Notes under the pieces: generated by a model
The model's input: only the letters and a program-made list of their open reading frames with translations
Databases searched by the model: none
Told to the model about the DNA's origin: nothing
Shown here: positions 11,585 through 22,961 of the stretch, piece by piece
Numbering within the stretch: the stretch's first letter is position 1
Layout: every line of letters begins with the position of its first letter
Assembly (NCBI GenBank): GCA_026018925.1
Contig: JAKSZU010000020.1
Coordinates: 44,374,568 to 44,438,567, forward strand
DNA: 64,000 bases
Direction: 5' to 3'
From: Tupaia tana
Taxonomy: Eukaryota; Chordata; Mammalia; Scandentia; Tupaiidae
Position numbers and translations under genes: made by a program

Positions 11585-11798
11585 GGGCTGGCCAGAGGCA
11601 TGGTGGTTAAGGCAGCTGGACCCCACATGGCCAACAGCACAGTTCAAGTCCTGGACCAAATAGCCTGAAAAACACAGAGCACCTGTATATACATGCACCA
11701 AACCCTGAGGAGAATGGAGAAGGAACTGCAGCATGGCCACCCACACTGGGGTGATCACTCTCTCTAGTGAGTTCATGTGCTTTTTAACAAAACTGAAA
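11585..11798 (+). repeat. SINE (A/C intermediate), plus strand
   Basis: Head GGCTGGCCAGAGGCATGGTG, B box GTTCAAGTCC, tail reduced to GTGCTTTTTAACAAAACTG. Confidence 0.75.
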
Positions 11799-12491
11799 AA
11801 CTATTACTCTGAAAGCCTCGAATTAAACTTACAGTTCAAAGATAACCATGGAACAAGAACTCAGAAACAAAGGAAATTCCTAAACTTTGTCCGAATTTGC
11901 TCTAGTTTTTATTTGTAAGCACATATTTAATGTACATGCATGTATCTTCTATAATACTTGAAAAACTACATAAACATTCATAGGTATGTTGCAATATTAA
12001 TAAGTGTGGTTTTCTAAAAGTGTTATATAATATTGCTATATTAAATCCTTGATATAATCTAGTCTTTGTATCCCTGGTAATTCTCCCTCCTAACCCATTA
12101 TGATAAGCAAGAACATTCTGAAATCTCCTCCTATTCCACATAACAGAAAGCATGAAAAATTTTCAAAAAGACACAAGTAAAAAGGTGTTTATATACCTCA
12201 AGCCTTCAGTCATCTAAACAATTCTTACAGCTCAATTTCTTAAACAATGTAATTTTCTTAAAGAACTGACTCCACATTTTTCCTGTTCTCATTATACTAC
12301 ATAGTATAGAAAGGTTTTCAGCTACTTTTCAATACTAAGTGTGTATATCAAAGTGTTCATTCTCTGTGCAATAGAATTTTGTCTGGTAAAGAGAAATGCA
12401 TAACACAGACATTTTAGGGAAAACAAAAAAATTTCCAATTATATAAGGTCCCCTAAACTGAAGGACAAAATGTCAAAAACACAAGAGAATT

Positions 12492-12763
12492 TGGGAACCA
12501 GCAGTTAGCGTAATGGCCATGTCGCTGGACTCCCACATAGTCGACAGCGGTTCGCGTCCCAGACCCGGTGGCTTAAAACTGACGCTGGGCTCGTGTGTGT
12601 GCGTGCCCAAGATCCCGAGAGAATGGAGGAGAAGGGATTGCGGCATGACCATCCCCCATGGGGGGTGATTTCTCGCTTTCTGTTTCTATGTCTCTGTCTG
12701 TCTGGCGAGCGCACGCACACGCACCCTATAGCAAAAACCTCTCCGAAAAAAAAAAAAAAACAC
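12492..12763 (+). repeat. Young SINE type A with 13-bp target duplication
   Basis: Full-length copy with perfect A box TAGCGTAATGG. It is flanked by ACACAAGAGAATT at 12,479-12,491 and 12,764-12,776. Lies about 200 nt downstream of the exon 13 donor, antisense to FXR1. Confidence 0.92.
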
Positions 12764-12967
12764 ACACAAGAGAATTAGCAAACTGAAATTCGGACTTGAA
12801 TATTCCAAGTAAACCTTTACATTCTACAGGGTGCTTTCCCTTATGTTCCTATTTCCTGTAAGATAAGGAGTGAAAAGAGAAATTTAAAAAATAGACGTCT
12901 TTGCAAGATGAATTAAGGTTGTACTGTTTACAAAGAATGGATGCTGACATAGTATATAAAAGACTAC

Positions 12968-13171
12968 CAGAACTGATGGAGGATTTGCCACCACGTGGTC
13001 CACCACGACCTCGACCCCCTGAAACACTTCTGCCTCTTCCTCCCGGGCGTCTCCTGCTGTCACGCTGAGGTCGACTCTCTCGATCATCTTCTCCTGCCAA
13101 TGACCAATCACTCAGCTCGTCTTTACGCTCAGATTCTGTTTCAGAGGGGTTAGACAGCTCAGAATTTGTAC
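12968..13171 (-). CDS. FXR1: FXR1 exon 13 (204 nt), RGG region
   Basis: Two bases complete Gly, then [60 protein letters not shown] and GKSSISS plus G (about residues 429-497). The acidic and serine-rich first third contains the [16 protein letters not shown] motif conserved across FMR1, FXR1 and FXR2, a phosphorylation-prone site. The rest is the arginine/glycine RGG box that binds RNA and promotes condensates. Acceptor CCCCTAG, donor GTAGTC (weak). CpG-rich arginine codons stand out from the AT-rich flanks. Confidence 0.97.
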
Positions 13172-13839
13172 CTAGGGGCAGAAGATAACATAAACCAATT
13201 AAATTCCTATTTCTGAAAAAGGTTTCAAAATTTTCAAAATTATTTCATGCAAAGTACTGTTTAAGTAAGCATACTAGTTACTTCAAGAAATTAAGCTAAA
13301 TGAAAATTTAAATAAATTAAAAATTCATGAACTAAATGTTAGAATAATATATATTACTCTTTAGCCAAGATACATAAAAGTTAATTGTTCTGATGTGCAG
13401 AAACTAGCCAACAGAATTACAGAAAACATACAAACCATTATAATATTAAAATAGATTTAATATAGATAGTAAAAAAGCTTCTGTTCATTTTTAGGTTTTA
13501 GTAACTTAGTAAGTATTCAATGTTAGAAGCAAATTTAATCATAGTTAGGAAAAAAACCCAATTCACGGCTGGTATGCTACAGTCTACCATTATTTTATTG
13601 ATTCTGGAGTGTACCCCCCACACTCTAACATCTCTGAAATCAAGGTTGTACATAAAAATATGTTTTACTAGCAAGAGTGCCTATTATTATTTACATTGAA
13701 TTACTATGTACCATTTAGCTTGTAAAGAGAATTTACCCTACATGAAATACGCCTCAGTCCAGTCGAAAATACTATATACATTATCAACAAGTAATAAGCC
13801 ATTTCTGTGACCCACAAATGTCTTACCTCTCTACTTTTT

Positions 13840-14165
13840 CTCCCTAATTTCATTCCCTACCCTCTTCCTTTCTCCCAACCTCCTTCTACACTGTCTCTAG
13901 TGTCCATAACTATTTTCAATGTTTTTATGTCCTCCAATCTTTCAGTCTCTACCATAGTGTGTGGATAGTAGGTATATGTTAAGTGAGTGGACATACAAAG
14001 TCTCTCTTTTACAGCCTGACTTGCTTCACTCAGCAGTAAATTTTACGTGTTCATCCACTTTCTATCAAATGCCAGAGTCTTGCTGTTTTCTGTGGCTGAA
14101 TAGTATTCCAGAGTATAGCAATAGTGTTTTCACTATATTTGACATTAATATTGAAAAGATTTCTT
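13840..14165 (-). mobile_element. L1 3' fragment, minus strand
   Basis: Contains the reverse complement of the L1 ORF2 end (pattern CTGAATAGTATTCCAGAGTATA, i.e. TGGAATACTATTCAG in sense). Old and frameshifted, with no usable frame. Confidence 0.7.
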
Positions 14166-14211
14166 AAGAAGTGTATATCATCATCACACTGCAATGAAAG
14201 GGTCAGAAATG

Positions 14212-14459
14212 GGCTAGCCCAGAAGCTCAGTGGTTAAGTACAGTGTATTTGGAACAACCATCTGACAACGACAGTTCAAATCCTAGCCCCAGTGGCTTGA
14301 AATACACACCAGGAGCATGTGCATGTATGCCCCAAATCCTGACGAGATGGAGAACGGGAGTAAAAAGGACTGTAGCATGACCATGCCCTACTGGGGGATG
14401 CTCACACTCTCTTTCTCCTCCTTTTATCTCCTCTGGTAATTAAAAAAAATAATAATAAT
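14212..14459 (+). repeat. SINE type C, plus strand
   Basis: Head GGGCTAGCCCAGAAGCTCAG, end CCTCTGGTAATTAAAAAAAATAATAATAAT. Confidence 0.8.
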
Positions 14460-14514
14460 GTCAGATGTTATGTGACCAAATCACTCTTAAATTCATTCCC
14501 ACTCTATTCTTTTT

Positions 14515-14757
14515 TTCTTAGATTTATGCCTTTGGCCACATGTGCTTTTTTGCGAGAGACAGAAAGAGGGAACGTGAGAAATTACCCCCTGGGGAAATGG
14601 CCACGGTGCAATTCCTTCTCCCCATTCTTCCCTCAGGATTTTGGGTATGCACACACATGTACCCAGTATGATTTTCAAGCTATCAGTCTGGGACTTGAAC
14701 CGCAGCTGGTCATCTGGAAATCCAGTGCCTTAACCATCATACCACCTGCTGGCTCCT
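14515..14757 (-). repeat. SINE (A/C intermediate), minus strand
   Basis: Follows the previous copy after about 55 bp in opposite orientation, so the two form an inverted pair. Head side CATACCACCTGCTGGCTCC. Confidence 0.8.
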
Positions 14758-15137
14758 ACTCTATTCTTTATTAGTTCTGATATGCCACTTTCTTCCTGTC
14801 CTCTTATCAGGTATCTGTTTCTTAAATTCTAGTTCAAATTCTGGCTTCAGACCAATTTAACAGAGAACAGACCTCTCCCCTTCTCTAATGTTCTTAAGAA
14901 GTACCATATATCTATTATAGCATGTGTCATGTACTGTTCTTTACTTTTTCATCTTTGGAATTATACCAAAACTGGTCTATGATAAAAAATGGGATTCCAT
15001 CTTATATTTCTAAATGCCCCCCAAATGCCTAACAATAGGTTTAACAACTTCTTCCTGATTAATAAATTTGCAACATGATTTTCTGAACCTCATTTGCTAA
15101 ATACTGAAATAAGAGTGATTTCCTGAAATATCTAATA

Positions 15138-15209
15138 TTGGGTGGTCGGAAAAGTCAAGACATATTTTTCTATGCAAAAGAAGAGTTCGTGACTTTTCTG
15201 ATGACCCAA
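15138..15209. mobile_element. Mariner-type MITE, 72 bp, TA target duplication
   Basis: Terminal inverted repeats begin TTGGGTGGTCGGAAAAGTCA on the left. Read inward from the right end they are TTGGGTCATCAGAAAAGTCA. TA flanks both ends (15,136-15,137 and 15,210-15,211). No transposase is possible at this size. The ends resemble Tc1/mariner elements. Confidence 0.8.
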
Positions 15210-15499
15210 TAGTTCTCTATATTTAAGCTACAGTATTTGAGAATAAAAGCAAAACAAGAGCTCTTCAGTTACACAAAGGAATATGTAATAAAGTGAAAGG
15301 AATAAAATGGAACATTTAACAACTGAAGGACTCTCTCCTTTAAAGATAACTCTGCAACACATCCCTTTCTCCTACGCCATTAAATATGCATTAATTATGC
15401 TGACTACAGAAGAATGGATTAAGGAGCTGGAAGTATATCGTAGAAAGAATACATCAAGTTTCTATTACTTACTTTTTTAAAGAATTTTTTTTTTCATTA

Positions 15500-15636
15500 T
15501 ATTTTATTTGCTAGAGGGATGCACTCACGGGGGTAGGGAGGAGGAAGAGAGAGCAAGCCGCCAGGTTGGACACTTAAACTGTAGTCAGCCATGTGAGAGT
15601 CCAGCGTCTTAACCACCACATCACCTGCTAGCCTGC
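15500..15636 (-). repeat. SINE type B, minus strand
   Basis: Short head-only copy with GA-rich stretch, head side CATCACCTGCTAGCC. Confidence 0.75.
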
Positions 15637-15849
15637 ATTATTTACTTTTAAGTTTTTGTTGGGTATGAGAATCTCATGAAAAGAAATTAATCTCCCCTAA
15701 TACTTATTTGTCAAATGCAAAAAAGCATTTAAGTAGATGTCATGTATCACTGGAATGAGGATTTCACAGATGTGACTAAGGTAAAGGACCTTGAGATGGG
15801 TAATATTATCTAATTGATTTCATGGGTCTTTATAAAGTGGAGAATGGGA

Positions 15850-16004
15850 ACGCACGTGCACGCGTGCCCAAGATCCCAACAGGAGAATGGAGGAGAAGGG
15901 ATTGCAGCATGGACATCCCTCCCGGGGGATGATTTCTCTCTGTCTGTCTGTCTCTTTCTGGCAAGAGATTGCACCCTATAGCAAAAACCTCTCCAAAAAA
16001 AAAA
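15850..16004 (+). repeat. 5'-truncated SINE type A with target duplication
   Basis: Lacks the whole tRNA-like head and starts in the body (ACGCACGTGCACGCGTGCCC). It ends with an A-rich tail and is flanked by AAGTGGAGAATGGGA at 15,835-15,849 and about 16,005-16,019, so it entered already truncated. Confidence 0.88.
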
Positions 16005-16015
16005 AAGTGGAGAAT

Positions 16016-16245
16016 GGGAGCAGCAGGTGGTAGAGTTGTTAAAGTGGCTGGATCCCATATGACCAACAGTGCACTAGGAGTCCAGACACAGCGATGTAGA
16101 AAACATGTCAAGTGCCTATGAAAGCAAGCCCAAAATCCCAAAAGGAGAATGAAGATGGGATAGTGGCATGGCCATTCCTCCCTGGGTGGTGATTTCTCAC
16201 TTTCTCCCCAACACTCCCACAAGAGCACACAGGACCTACAGCAAA
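16016..16245 (+). repeat. SINE (A/C intermediate), plus strand
   Basis: Head GGAGCAGCAGGTGGTAGAG directly after the target duplication of the previous element. Diverged B box region. Confidence 0.75.
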
Positions 16246-16403
16246 CCAGTGTAAAATCTTTCTTATCTGCAGAGAAAGGGATGGCAGCATGAGAAGAGCT
16301 CTAGAGTAACAGGCCTTTTAAAACTGAGGGAGGGACATACATTCCAAAATTGAGGTAGTCTCTAGAAGCTGGAATGATAAGGAAACAGATTCTCCCTCTA
16401 GAA

Positions 16404-16772
16404 CAGTGGTTTCCAACCTTCCCGGCACCAAGGACTGGCCTTGTGGAAGACCATCTCTCCAGACTGGAGTGGGTAGGTTGGTACCGGGATAATCTAAGTA
16501 TCCTACGTCCACCGTGCACCCAATTTCCATCACTACCACACTGCAATGTATAACGAAACAATCACAGATTAGGGTTTGGACTTCCAAGAGAATCCAATAT
16601 GCTGCTGACTCCACAGTTAGCAGGGCCTAAGAGGCAATGTGAGTGACTGCAAGCACATACAAATCCTCCCTTGCTTTCCCACCCTCCGAACCCCGTCTGT
16701 GGAGGGATTGGTATGCAGGTTAACAGTCCATGGACCCCAGTCTATCCATGGCCCAGGGACTTGGGGTCCCTG
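16404..16772. mobile_element. hAT-superfamily non-autonomous DNA transposon (369 bp)
   Basis: Ends CAGTGGTTTCCAACC at the left and GGGTCCCTG at the right. It is flanked by the 8-bp sequences CTCTAGAA (16,396-16,403) and CTCTAGAC (16,773-16,780), the target size of hAT elements. Internal motifs such as GGCACCAAGGACTGG and GTGGAAGAC fit the well-known mammalian family of this kind. It has no coding capacity. Confidence 0.82.
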
Positions 16773-16992
16773 CTCTAGACCCCCTGGAAAGGAATACAGC
16801 TTGACTTAAGACTTTAGCCCATGGCATACCTCTGACCAACAAAATAAATTCATGCTGTTGAAGTCTCTTAAGTTTGTGACAACTTATTCAAGTTACAGTA
16901 TTAAAAAAAAAAAAAAAATCCAACTCTCATTTTTGTAAAATTCAAGTTCGTGATTTAAGAAAAAAATTTTTAAGCTCAAAAAATGATTCAGT

Positions 16993-17121
16993 GCAGGTCA
17001 GCAGGTGTCATGATATTTAAGGTGCTGGACTCCCACATGGCCGACCATGTTTCAAGTCCCGGACCTGGTAGCTTGCTCTATTTCTCTCTCTCCTTCTCTT
17101 GTCAATTTAAAAAATAATAAC
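16993..17121 (+). repeat. SINE type B, plus strand
   Basis: Head GCAGGTCAGCAGGTGTCATG, tail CTTGTCAATTTAAAAAATAATAA. Confidence 0.8.
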
Positions 17122-17992
17122 AAATTATTTTTTAAAAAATGATTTATCACACTGGTCCAATTTGTAATGATCTAAAATAGGTGATCTGTTTTTAACTTAT
17201 TTTTTAAATCCCCTTTAATACTTCCAAAATAATAATATTGTTGAAGATCGTCCACATTTTCAATGGTTATGTGTGCCAAATTTAATAACTAGAGGTACCC
17301 ATTTTATCACTTACAAGTGCATCATTTTAAGACAAATAATCTGAGTGCCATTAATAAAGAGTGCTAATTAGAGTTGTACGATACCATCCAACGTAAGACA
17401 ATGAACTTCAGAGATACTATACGGGAAAATATTTCTGATAGAACTGATATATATTTTCACCTAAAAATTTTTCTTATAAAAAATATATAAGAATGTCTAT
17501 AACCAAATGCACAAATGGTTTTTATTTCTGGAGACCACTCAAGTTCAACAGCTGTTTTAAGAAATACAATATAACTAGTTCTGCAAATATTAAAAGGTAA
17601 GACTGCCATCTACTGAACAATTTGCACAGCTTTCTTCAAGTCACACTATGCTGTTTTACTACTCTTATTACAATATCTACTCTCAATATAAACATTTTGT
17701 GAAAGGTTGCCACGGCGGCCTTTCACCAATAAGCAGACTTTCCACAGAGGCTAATAAAATTCATCAATGAATTCTCATCATCTAAAACACCCAAATCTGT
17801 GACAATTAAATCTTCCAAAGTCAATCTGAACATTTAATTTCTACTTAAACCCTGTCTTTTGTGTTAAATTTATATTAATGTTTGCAGTTCTTGTGTCTGA
17901 ATGTGCTGAACACTAAAGTACACTAGAATTTGGCTTTTCGGGTTTCAGTATGAGGTTACTTAAAAGAAGTATTAAGAAAATGAGAATGTGGA

Positions 17993-18136
17993 GGACCAGC
18001 AGGTGGCATGGCGGTTAAGGTGCTGAACTCCCCACATGACCAACTGCAGTTTGAGTCTCAGATCTGGTGGCTTACTTTCTCACTTTCCTTTTTTTTCTCT
18101 CTGGTCAAATTAAAATAATAATAATAATAATGATAA
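17993..18136 (+). repeat. SINE type B, plus strand
   Basis: GAGGACCAGCAGGTGGCATG head, pyrimidine stretch, then GGTCAAATTAAAATAATAAT. Confidence 0.85.
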
Positions 18137-18351
18137 AATGAAACTGAACAGATAAGTATTTTAAAAAATGAAAATGAGAATATGGAGATATAATAATATG
18201 ATACTAAAGAGAAGAACTATTTAGCCTTCTAAATCTACAACAAACAGAAGACAGTACAAGTTCGACATAACCCTGGCATCATTAGGTGATCATTTAGTCA
18301 AATATGAAATCTGGACCTAGAATCTACATGCTGTGAACTTACTTCTACTTA

Positions 18352-18586
18352 CTTTTTTAAATTTGCCAGAGACATGCACGCACCAGTCAAGAGGAAACAA
18401 AAGCAAGCAGGCCCTATGAGTGTGGTCATGCCACAATCCCTCCCTCTACTATGCTGGGATTTTAAGCATACATACACATGTGCCTTGTGTCCCCCTCCCC
18501 CCCAAAGCCATCAGGGTTGGGATTCAAACCATGCAGTCAGCCATGTGGGCTCTGGCTCCCTTAACCATTTGGTTATAAGACCAGCT
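18352..18586 (-). repeat. SINE type C, minus strand
   Basis: Tail side AAATTTGCCAGAGACATGCACG, head side GGTTATAAGACCAGCTC. Contains a C-rich run at about 18,490-18,503. Confidence 0.75.
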
Positions 18587-19517
18587 CAATAAGCAGCCTT
18601 CTTAATATTTTTTAGAGTACAATGCAATTGTGTTACCAGTAATCAAAACCTCTAAGTGAGTGTTCTACAATATACTTTTTTTCTTTTTATATGCCATACA
18701 TTTTGCAAAAGGTTTACAAACTTATTTTCCCAAAACAGCATAAGCATAACATCATAGGGGAGTCAAAAAGGAGAGAAGAGAAAAAAGAAAATAAAGGAGA
18801 AGAAAAAAATCAGGTCATTGCTAAGATCCAAAGTGAAATGTAGAAAAATGGAACTTCAAAAGCTGAAGAAGAAGAAGTAAGAATTTAGGATTAGAGAACG
18901 CTGACTATCACCATGCTATCAGTCCTTTCCTATATGAGTGAGGCCCCATCCTCACCGTGACACAAATTTTAGAAAGTGGTCATTTATAAAATGTTAGGTT
19001 CTGGCTTTTTAAAAAGCCCTTATTTCAGTGAAATTCTATCATTACAAAAAATATTTTCAGATATGAGATGTTAGTTAATATATTCACATCTACCAAATGG
19101 GTCTACAATACGTATTTTAAAAGTCGTCTTGGCACAGTGATACTTTCCATTTCTACTTTTCTAACAGGGTATACAAAAGATAATTCATAACAGTACCACT
19201 ACCATTACGAGGTTTATACTAGGAAATGCATAAAACAGTACTAGAGAAACATTTTGAAAACCAGTTTCCAAATATTATTTCTAAATATTTAAAATAAACA
19301 TGATTATGAACTACCAGCTTAAAAACATTCTTCATTTAATTAGATGACTTCTTAAGAATTACATAAAATATGTCATCACTAAGACATGTACTTCAGAATT
19401 ACCTTCTACACTAAAAGCCAAGATAGAGTGATGAGTTAATTATAATCGAATGTGTTGAAGCATCTAAGCTAGTATTTCTACTAGTACTATATGGAGGGGA
19501 AAAAAAACACTTTTTAC

Positions 19518-19725
19518 CATAACCGGAGGTGTAATTAGGGCCGCGACGACCTCTGCCTCTTCCACTATAAGACCTAGAACCTTGTACAGAAGAGACGGTA
19601 CTTTCATCAGTGGCATATCCTTTCTCTTTTTCAGGCCCTCTGGTGGAAGAAGGTCTGAAACCCATACCAATCTGCCGTAGTTGTTCATCAATCTGTAAGC
19701 GTTCCATTCTTAGTTGTTCTACTTC
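19518..19725 (-). CDS. FXR1: FXR1 exon 12 (208 nt, includes an 87-nt optional segment)
   Basis: Reads [20 protein letters not shown] (the leucine-rich helix that acts as the nuclear export signal in the FMR1 family), then a 29-residue optional part beginning [20 protein letters not shown], then [20 protein letters not shown] plus G (about residues 360-429). The last part is an RG-rich RNA-binding segment. Acceptor GATTGTAG, donor GTAAAA. Inside the exon, positions 19,581-19,667 start with GT and end with AG, so the exon can be used whole or with this piece spliced out in frame. An antisense SINE lies about 67 nt upstream of the acceptor. Confidence 0.96.
19581..19667 (-). other. FXR1: Exitron-like 87-nt in-frame optional segment in FXR1 exon 12
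   Basis: On the minus strand this piece begins GTATGG right after CAGATTG and ends TACAAG right before GTTCTAGG. Removal leaves IG joined to SRSYSG with the frame kept. The related proteins FXR2 and FMRP carry homologous residues here, so it is ancestral coding sequence that has gained intron-like ends. From memory, the 621-residue human form lacks both this segment (29 residues) and exon 15 (27 residues) relative to the 677-residue form. Confidence 0.8.
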
Positions 19726-19791
19726 CTACAATCAAAACAGAAATGGTAAGTTTTCTTGTAAGCAACTATTTGCCTTCTTAAAGTATAGTGC

Positions 19792-20015
19792 TAGGGCCAA
19801 CTCCACAACCCTGTGGATAGACAGCAATGGACCCCACATGGCTAACCACAGTTCGAATTCCAGCTCCAGCAGCTTTGTGTCATGTGTCCCCCAAACAATG
19901 ACAGAATGGAAAAATGGAAGAAAAACGATTGGAGCATGACCACACCCTATTGGGAAGTATGCTCGCACTCAAACGCTCTCTCTCTTGCCAAAGTACATAT
20001 CCTTTGGCTAAAAAG
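19792..20015 (+). repeat. SINE type C, plus strand, close to exon 12 acceptor
   Basis: Head AGGGCCAACTCCACAACCC, end CATATCCTTTGGCTAAAAAG. Its head begins about 67 nt upstream of the exon 12 acceptor (antisense to FXR1). Confidence 0.75.
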
Positions 20016-20395
20016 AAAGAAATCTAGAGCTAGCGCTAGAGTTGTACTCTCTTTTAAATGAAGAAGCTGTGACATTAGTTGGTGAAGTAGCACTGTGTTC
20101 TAGTAAACACAATTCAAGGTCATTTGCTGATTCAATTTAAATGCTTATGAATGCTTTAGAATGTGCTATCAACATATAATATCAAAGATAATAAGGACTC
20201 TCCAACTTCGAGGAGATTTTTAAAAAACAGTTATAAATAAAACTGTTATCTAGAGAAAGCTGTTGGCTAAAAGAGATAAAAAGAGTACCAGAAAATAAAG
20301 TGTAAGCTTACAGTAGCATTGTGAATCGAAACTTATCACATAAAGATGACTTTCAAATAAAAGGAATTATTGGAGTGCTTTCAACATACTAACAG

Positions 20396-20590
20396 TGGGG
20401 CCAAGTGATAATGCAGTGGTAATGCAACTGGACCCATGTAGGAAGGGGACTTTCTTGTGCATACTAGGCACACAGGGCATACTCATCATCCAGGCTAGGC
20501 TAGACAAGGTAGACTGTGGAATGAAGAACCTACTGGGGTGTCTTTCACTAGACGTGCACTCTCACTCTCACGCATTACGGAAGATATAAA
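20396..20590 (+). repeat. SINE type D (diverged)
   Basis: GGGGCCAAGTGATAATGCAGTGGTAATGC head. The body contains CATCCAGGCTAGGCTAG, shared with other type D copies. Confidence 0.55.
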
Positions 20591-20879
20591 TACATACTCA
20601 AAAAGAGAAAACACCTAGGAGCAAAGGTGAGAGAGAATGGAAGAAAAAACAGTGGGAAAATATAATATTTAATCATTTGTTACTCATTCCTTTTTTTAAA
20701 CCCTTTGCTCTTTGTGTATCAACTCAAATAAGACTCTATTTTGGTAACAATAGGTGAAAACTCAAATGATTTTTATTGGGGCAATGTAACTGATTCAGTT
20801 AATATTCAAAATTACCAAGAAAGCCCAACGTCGTTTGTGGTTCTGTACCTTATTTGTATTTACAGTAAGAAGGTAGAAA

Positions 20880-21025
20880 TGGGGACCAGCAGGTAGTGTG
20901 GTGGTGAAGTCACTTTTACATTCCCACATGGCCGACCACGGTTCAAGTCCCAGACCTGGTGGCTTGCTTTCTCACTTTCTCTCTCTCTCTCTCTCTTTCG
21001 TCAAATTAAAATGAATGAATGAATT
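20880..21025 (+). repeat. SINE type B, plus strand
   Basis: GGGGACCAGCAGGTAGTGTGG head, (CT)n, GTCAAATTAAAATGAATGAATG tail. Confidence 0.85.
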
Positions 21026-21701
21026 AACAAAATTTTTTAAAAAGAAGGTAGAAACAAATGGCTCTAGTACAGAATGAGAAGATACACGGTAACAGTCAAA
21101 TCATATGAATATAAAAAGTGACCATTTCCTAAATAAGGAAACATAAAAGTTCAGACAGACCTAGAGCAGTTACTGTCTACTGCTCAAGTTTCCACTATAG
21201 ATTCAAGAAAAAAAGTGCCTTTATGCTTTCTGTCTGATTGTAGCAGCTAAGACTAAATAGAGGAATACAGGGAGAAAAGATGGAGAGAAATTTTACAACT
21301 GGAATAACCTTATAAACAGTTTGCTCCAAAGAAGAATGTAAGCTTTGAGTTTGCATGAGCAGGGTTGGAAAAGACTTCCTACCACGATCACCTGGTTATT
21401 AATACCTTTAAAAGGTTAAAGGCTAAAAGAAGTTTTTTTTAATTTTAAACTCGGAAGAACATAAGGAAAATAATGTCCATGAGCACACTCATTTTCTTAT
21501 GGTGGAAGATTTTGATTTTTAAATTCTCATATAGCAAGACAAGGTAAATGTGAAGATAAATGAACAAAATCCTTAAAAATCTAAAAACAAACATAGTATA
21601 AGGACATGGATATTTTGTATTTGTTAGCTGTAAATGTACAATATTTACACAGAAAATGTACTAGCAATGGTATGAGAAAATATTATGAACAGGATACAAA
21701 C

Positions 21702-21788
21702 CTTTAGATAAGCAATATGATACTCTAAAAGAACTTGCACATTTCCAATGCTTTCTTTAGTGCCAACGAATACAAATGGAACCATTCC
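21702..21788 (-). CDS. FXR1: FXR1 exon 11 (87 nt)
   Basis: Encodes [20 protein letters not shown] then LEYHIAYLK (29 residues, about 331-359), phase 0 at both ends. It holds the last strand and helix of KH2 and the start of the long helix carrying the export signal. The acceptor is CTTACAG. The donor is GTTTGT, a departure from the GTRAGT consensus of most other exons, and may make this site weaker. Confidence 0.96.
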
Positions 21789-22164
21789 CTGTAAGAAAAC
21801 ACAATATCCTCAGTATTTAATATTTTTAACAAAATCCTACCTGAATGTCACATACCAATATATAATTTGGAAAACTTTTCAGAAACACATACCAATATAT
21901 AATTTGAAAAACTTTTCCGAAACACACAGCAATATACATCTATAATATTTCAACGTTTGACATAAAAAATACTAAATCAATATGAAATACTGAGATTTTT
22001 ATTAACTGCATATTTATGATATAGTTTATTCATTTAAGTGTACTAAAAATTTTAAAAAATCATGTTATAAAATTCATTTATATCTTGTTTTCTGATTTCT
22101 GATTTATCTTTTTCTTATGTTCCAAATACATAAGCCAACATTTAAAGTTAAAAGTTTTTCTTCA

Positions 22165-22382
22165 GGTATGGTTCCAAAGTACAGCAGTTCTATGCTGTGC
22201 AGAGGAAGCTGGTTTCTGCATGGCCAATGGAAGTTTAAATCCTAGCCAGGGCAGCTTGAAAAACTCACTCGGCATGAGCGAAGATGCCCAAGATCCTGAT
22301 GGGAGAAGAAATGAAGGAAAAAAGGATTGAGCGGGGCTGTGTGTTGACTTAAGCATGCTCTGTCTCTCTCTCTCTCGCAAAG
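22165..22382 (+). repeat. SINE type C, diverged, plus strand
   Basis: Body GGGCAGCTTGAAAAACTCAC and GATCCTGATGGGAGAAG, ending in CTCTCTCTCTC. The tail is lost. Confidence 0.6.
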
Positions 22383-22961
22383 GAATACACTGGCATTTTC
22401 CCAGGCTAGCCATGAACTTACAGAATTTTGGGTTGTTGGGACAGCCATGATGCTTTTTTGCATAGAATAATATGTCATGACTTTCCAAACAACCAAATAG
22501 ATATATCTTCTTAGGAGGCAGAGCTTTAAAACCCAATAAAGCACATTAAGCAGGTTAATATGTGCGCACAGAACATGGAGTGTCTGTACCGCAGGGGCTG
22601 CTCTCTGACCAGTCAGAGAAATATCATTTATAGCGCATAAATGTTTACACAATATAAAGTAGTTACTGATAGGAGCAGACTTAAGTCACAAGTATTAAGT
22701 AAATGAAAGAATTCACTCAGACTTGCTCTTAAGTTTGCTGAATTTCAGAATAGGAAGTTTAAAAAGAGGAAAAACACTTTCAGCATCCTAACAGCTTAAA
22801 AAAATGAGATTTAAGGCCTAAAATAAACTCACCCAATCAGTTTCAATGACTTTCATTTTCAGAATTTTACAGAATATTTCCCAACAGATATTTATACAAA
22901 CTAGCATAAGGTTTCTAAATTCTAAATACAGAAAGAGTTATAGCTTAAGAACTTGCAGTTC

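Noticed and set aside
18490-18503. C-rich run as a regulatory element
   Set aside because: It is a local expansion within a minus-strand type C SINE.
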